This document shows positions 6,732 through 7,730 of a DNA stretch of 7,730 nucleotides, piece after piece. The translations under genes and the position numbers were made by a program. A model generated the notes under the pieces. The model was not told where the DNA came from. It made no database searches and saw only the letters and a program-made list of their open reading frames with translations. Positions within the stretch are counted from its first letter, which is position 1. The number at the start of each line of letters is the position of its first letter. Source of the stretch: Endomicrobium sp. (lineage in GTDB: Bacteria; Elusimicrobiota; Endomicrobiia; Endomicrobiales; Endomicrobiaceae); contig JAISIG010000017.1 of assembly GCA_031262135.1 (NCBI GenBank), positions 1-7,730 on the forward strand, read 5' to 3'.

Positions 6732-7420
6732 TTTATGCATTAATTGCTGGAACTATAGCTTCTATAGGATCAATTTTGTTTTTATGGTTATATTCCTGGG
6801 TACGTACACGTACATTTACTATGATTATGAATGTGATTTCAGGAATGATGTTATCTTTATCGATATTACATTTACTTCCTGAAGGGTTAACCTTAAATTG
6901 TAATGGAGTGTCTTATTTTCTATTAGGCTTTCTTATAATGGTATTATTTCAACTATTTTTTTTTGATACTAAATTAAACAATAGTATTGTTAGTATAATA
7001 AGTTTAATGATACATTCATTACTTGATGGAGTTATTATAAGCATTACTTTTTATCGCAGTATACATATCGGAATACTTACTACAGCTATTATTATATTGC
7101 ATAAGTTATCTGATGGAATAACAGTGACAGGACTACTATTACACAAACAACATTATAAAAACAATCTAATTGTGCTAATATTGTCTATCTTAATTTCTTC
7201 ATTTACTCCATTAGGTACTGTTATAAGTTCATTATATTTAAAAAATAGTATTTCTATTACATTATTAGGAGCGATGTTTTGTATGACAGCTGGGATGTTT
7301 ATTTTCATAACATCTACAGAGTTTATTCCTGAAATGTTTCAAATAGCAAATAAGAAGGATAAATTAGTATCTTATTTGCTATTTTTGTTTGGAATTCTAA
7401 CGACGATAATAGTTGAATGA
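6722..7420 (+). CDS. ZIP-family divalent metal transporter
   Basis: ZIP proteins carry Zn2+, Fe2+ or Mn2+ into the cytoplasm across the inner membrane. This 232-residue protein has about eight hydrophobic segments, near 3-24, 34-54, 64-81, 88-110, 116-140, 148-170, 178-199 and 214-231. The metal path is recognisable as HLLPEG (H50, E54) in helix 2, HSLLDG (H98, D102) in helix 4, HKLSDG (H127, D131) in helix 5, and TEFIPE (E200, E204) in helix 7. Helices 4 and 5 use His plus Asp where ZupT-type proteins have HNxPEG, so the metal preference cannot be read off. No long His-rich loop is present. The ATG lies inside the last codons of the pyruvate kinase gene, with only a weak AAAGG 13 bases upstream, which suggests translation coupled to that gene. 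It ends in TGA within a terminator hairpin. Confidence 0.85.
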   Translation: MEIIYALIAGTIASIGSILFLWLYSWVRTRTFTMIMNVISGMMLSLSILHLLPEGLTLNCNGVSYFLLGFLIMVLFQLFFFDTKLNNSIVSIISLMIHSLLDGVIISITFYRSIHIGILTTAIIILHKLSDGITVTGLLLHKQHYKNNLIVLILSILISSFTPLGTVISSLYLKNSISITLLGAMFCMTAGMFIFITSTEFIPEMFQIANKKDKLVSYLLFLFGILTTIIVE

Positions 7421-7433
7421 AACTATTTTTTTT
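7408..7433 (+). terminator. Rho-independent terminator of the pyk-ZIP transcript
   Basis: AATAGTT (7408-7414) and AACTATT (7421-7427) form a perfect 7-bp stem around the loop GAATGA, followed by an unbroken T run to 7433. The stem has only one G-C pair, so it is weak, but placement and T tract are right. The ZIP stop codon TGA (7418-7420) is in the loop, and the end of the T run is part of the hppA stop codon on the other strand. There is no T run on the minus-strand side, so it should act on the plus-strand transcript only. Confidence 0.55.
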
Positions 7434-7730
7434 ACAAGTACATATCTTTAAAGGATTTTATAATAAAAAATATACTACTACATAACAATATTGTTATAAT
7501 AAGTAATCGAATAGTAAGAGATATTTTGTTGTTAATTTGTAATGTTAGTTCTAATGCTATAAGACCAAATAAAGTAGTAAATTTTATAATAGGGTTAATG
7601 GATACAGATGTAGTATCCTTGAATGGATCTCCAACCGTATCTCCCACTATAGTAGACTCATATAATTCTGAAGTATATTTTGACAAGTTTGCTTCTACGT
7701 GCTTTTTAGCGTTATCCCATGCACCTCCTG
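7432..7730 (-). CDS. hppA: Membrane-bound ion-pumping pyrophosphatase, C-terminal end, 5' part outside window
   Basis: This enzyme hydrolyses inorganic pyrophosphate and pumps H+ (in some members Na+) across the cytoplasmic membrane. Ninety-eight codons are visible, open to the window edge. They begin GGAWDNAKKHVE and continue to VGDTVGDPFKDT, the near-invariant signature of the last catalytic loop, whose Asp and Lys residues bind Mg2+-pyrophosphate. Two hydrophobic segments follow (SINPIIKFTTLFGLIALEL and the segment around LTIRLLIITILLCSSIFF), and the protein ends KDMYL. Family members have about 650-800 residues, so most of the gene is missing here. The Ala/Lys position that separates K+-independent from K+-dependent enzymes lies outside the window, so ion and K+ type cannot be judged. 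TTG at 7686 is internal and not a start. The gene converges on the ZIP gene with 11 bp between stop codons. Confidence 0.93.
   Translation of the reverse strand, partial: GGAWDNAKKHVEANLSKYTSELYESTIVGDTVGDPFKDTTSVSINPIIKFTTLFGLIALELTLQINNKISLTIRLLIITILLCSSIFFIIKSFKDMYL

Noticed and set aside
7432..7686. Free-standing small membrane protein on the minus strand
   Set aside because: The frame continues to the window edge with GGAWDNAKK, and GDTVGDPFKDT is a membrane pyrophosphatase signature; it is the end of hppA.
7418..7730. TGA read as tryptophan (code 4), extending ZIP beyond 7420
   Set aside because: All visible Trp codons are TGG, ZIP ends at its natural length, and the extension would be antisense to hppA.

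Overview
The window is an AT-rich (about 25-30 % GC by eye), gene-dense piece of a bacterial chromosome. In order it holds the 3' part of dnaN (sliding clamp), complete gyrB and gyrA, a tRNA-Gly(CCC) on the minus strand, a short pyruvate kinase, a ZIP-family metal transporter, and the 3' end of a membrane pyrophosphatase gene (hppA) on the minus strand. A dnaN-gyrB neighbourhood usually lies close to the replication origin. The A/T-ending codons, long A and T runs, very short spacers and a trimmed enzyme suggest a reduced, probably host-associated genome. This is inference, because no host or lineage marker is visible.

Lineage: GyrB is 828 residues and carries the large insertion in its C-terminal half (about residues 551-757) found in Gram-negative lineages such as E. 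coli and absent from the roughly 640-residue GyrB of Firmicutes and spirochaetes. I could not fix a phylum. Tryptophan is encoded by TGG throughout and TGA ends the ZIP gene, so the standard bacterial code applies.

Layout: at 1-479 the dnaN remnant is cut by the window edge. At 480-572 an AT-only spacer with a candidate promoter precedes gyrB. At 573-5564 gyrB and gyrA are 24 bp apart and clearly one operon supplying both gyrase subunits; recF, often found between dnaN and gyrB, is absent. At 5565-5635 the tRNA gene faces gyrA tail to tail with no spacer. At 5703-7420 pyruvate kinase and the ZIP transporter overlap by 10 bp. At 7432-7730 the membrane pyrophosphatase gene converges on the ZIP gene, 11 bp away, with a hairpin terminator at the junction.

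How the genes work together: clamp and gyrase belong to replication. Pyruvate kinase (ATP from PEP), a divalent-metal carrier and an ion-pumping pyrophosphatase make a small energy and metal group, but only the kinase and transporter are transcriptionally linked.

I see no mobile element, CRISPR array, toxin-antitoxin pair or defence system, and no evidence for an undescribed multi-gene system. The most unusual points are the pyruvate kinase that ends at the boundary of its missing C-terminal domain, the compact gene junctions in which tRNA, terminator and stop codons share bases, and the residues at the quinolone hot spots of GyrA.
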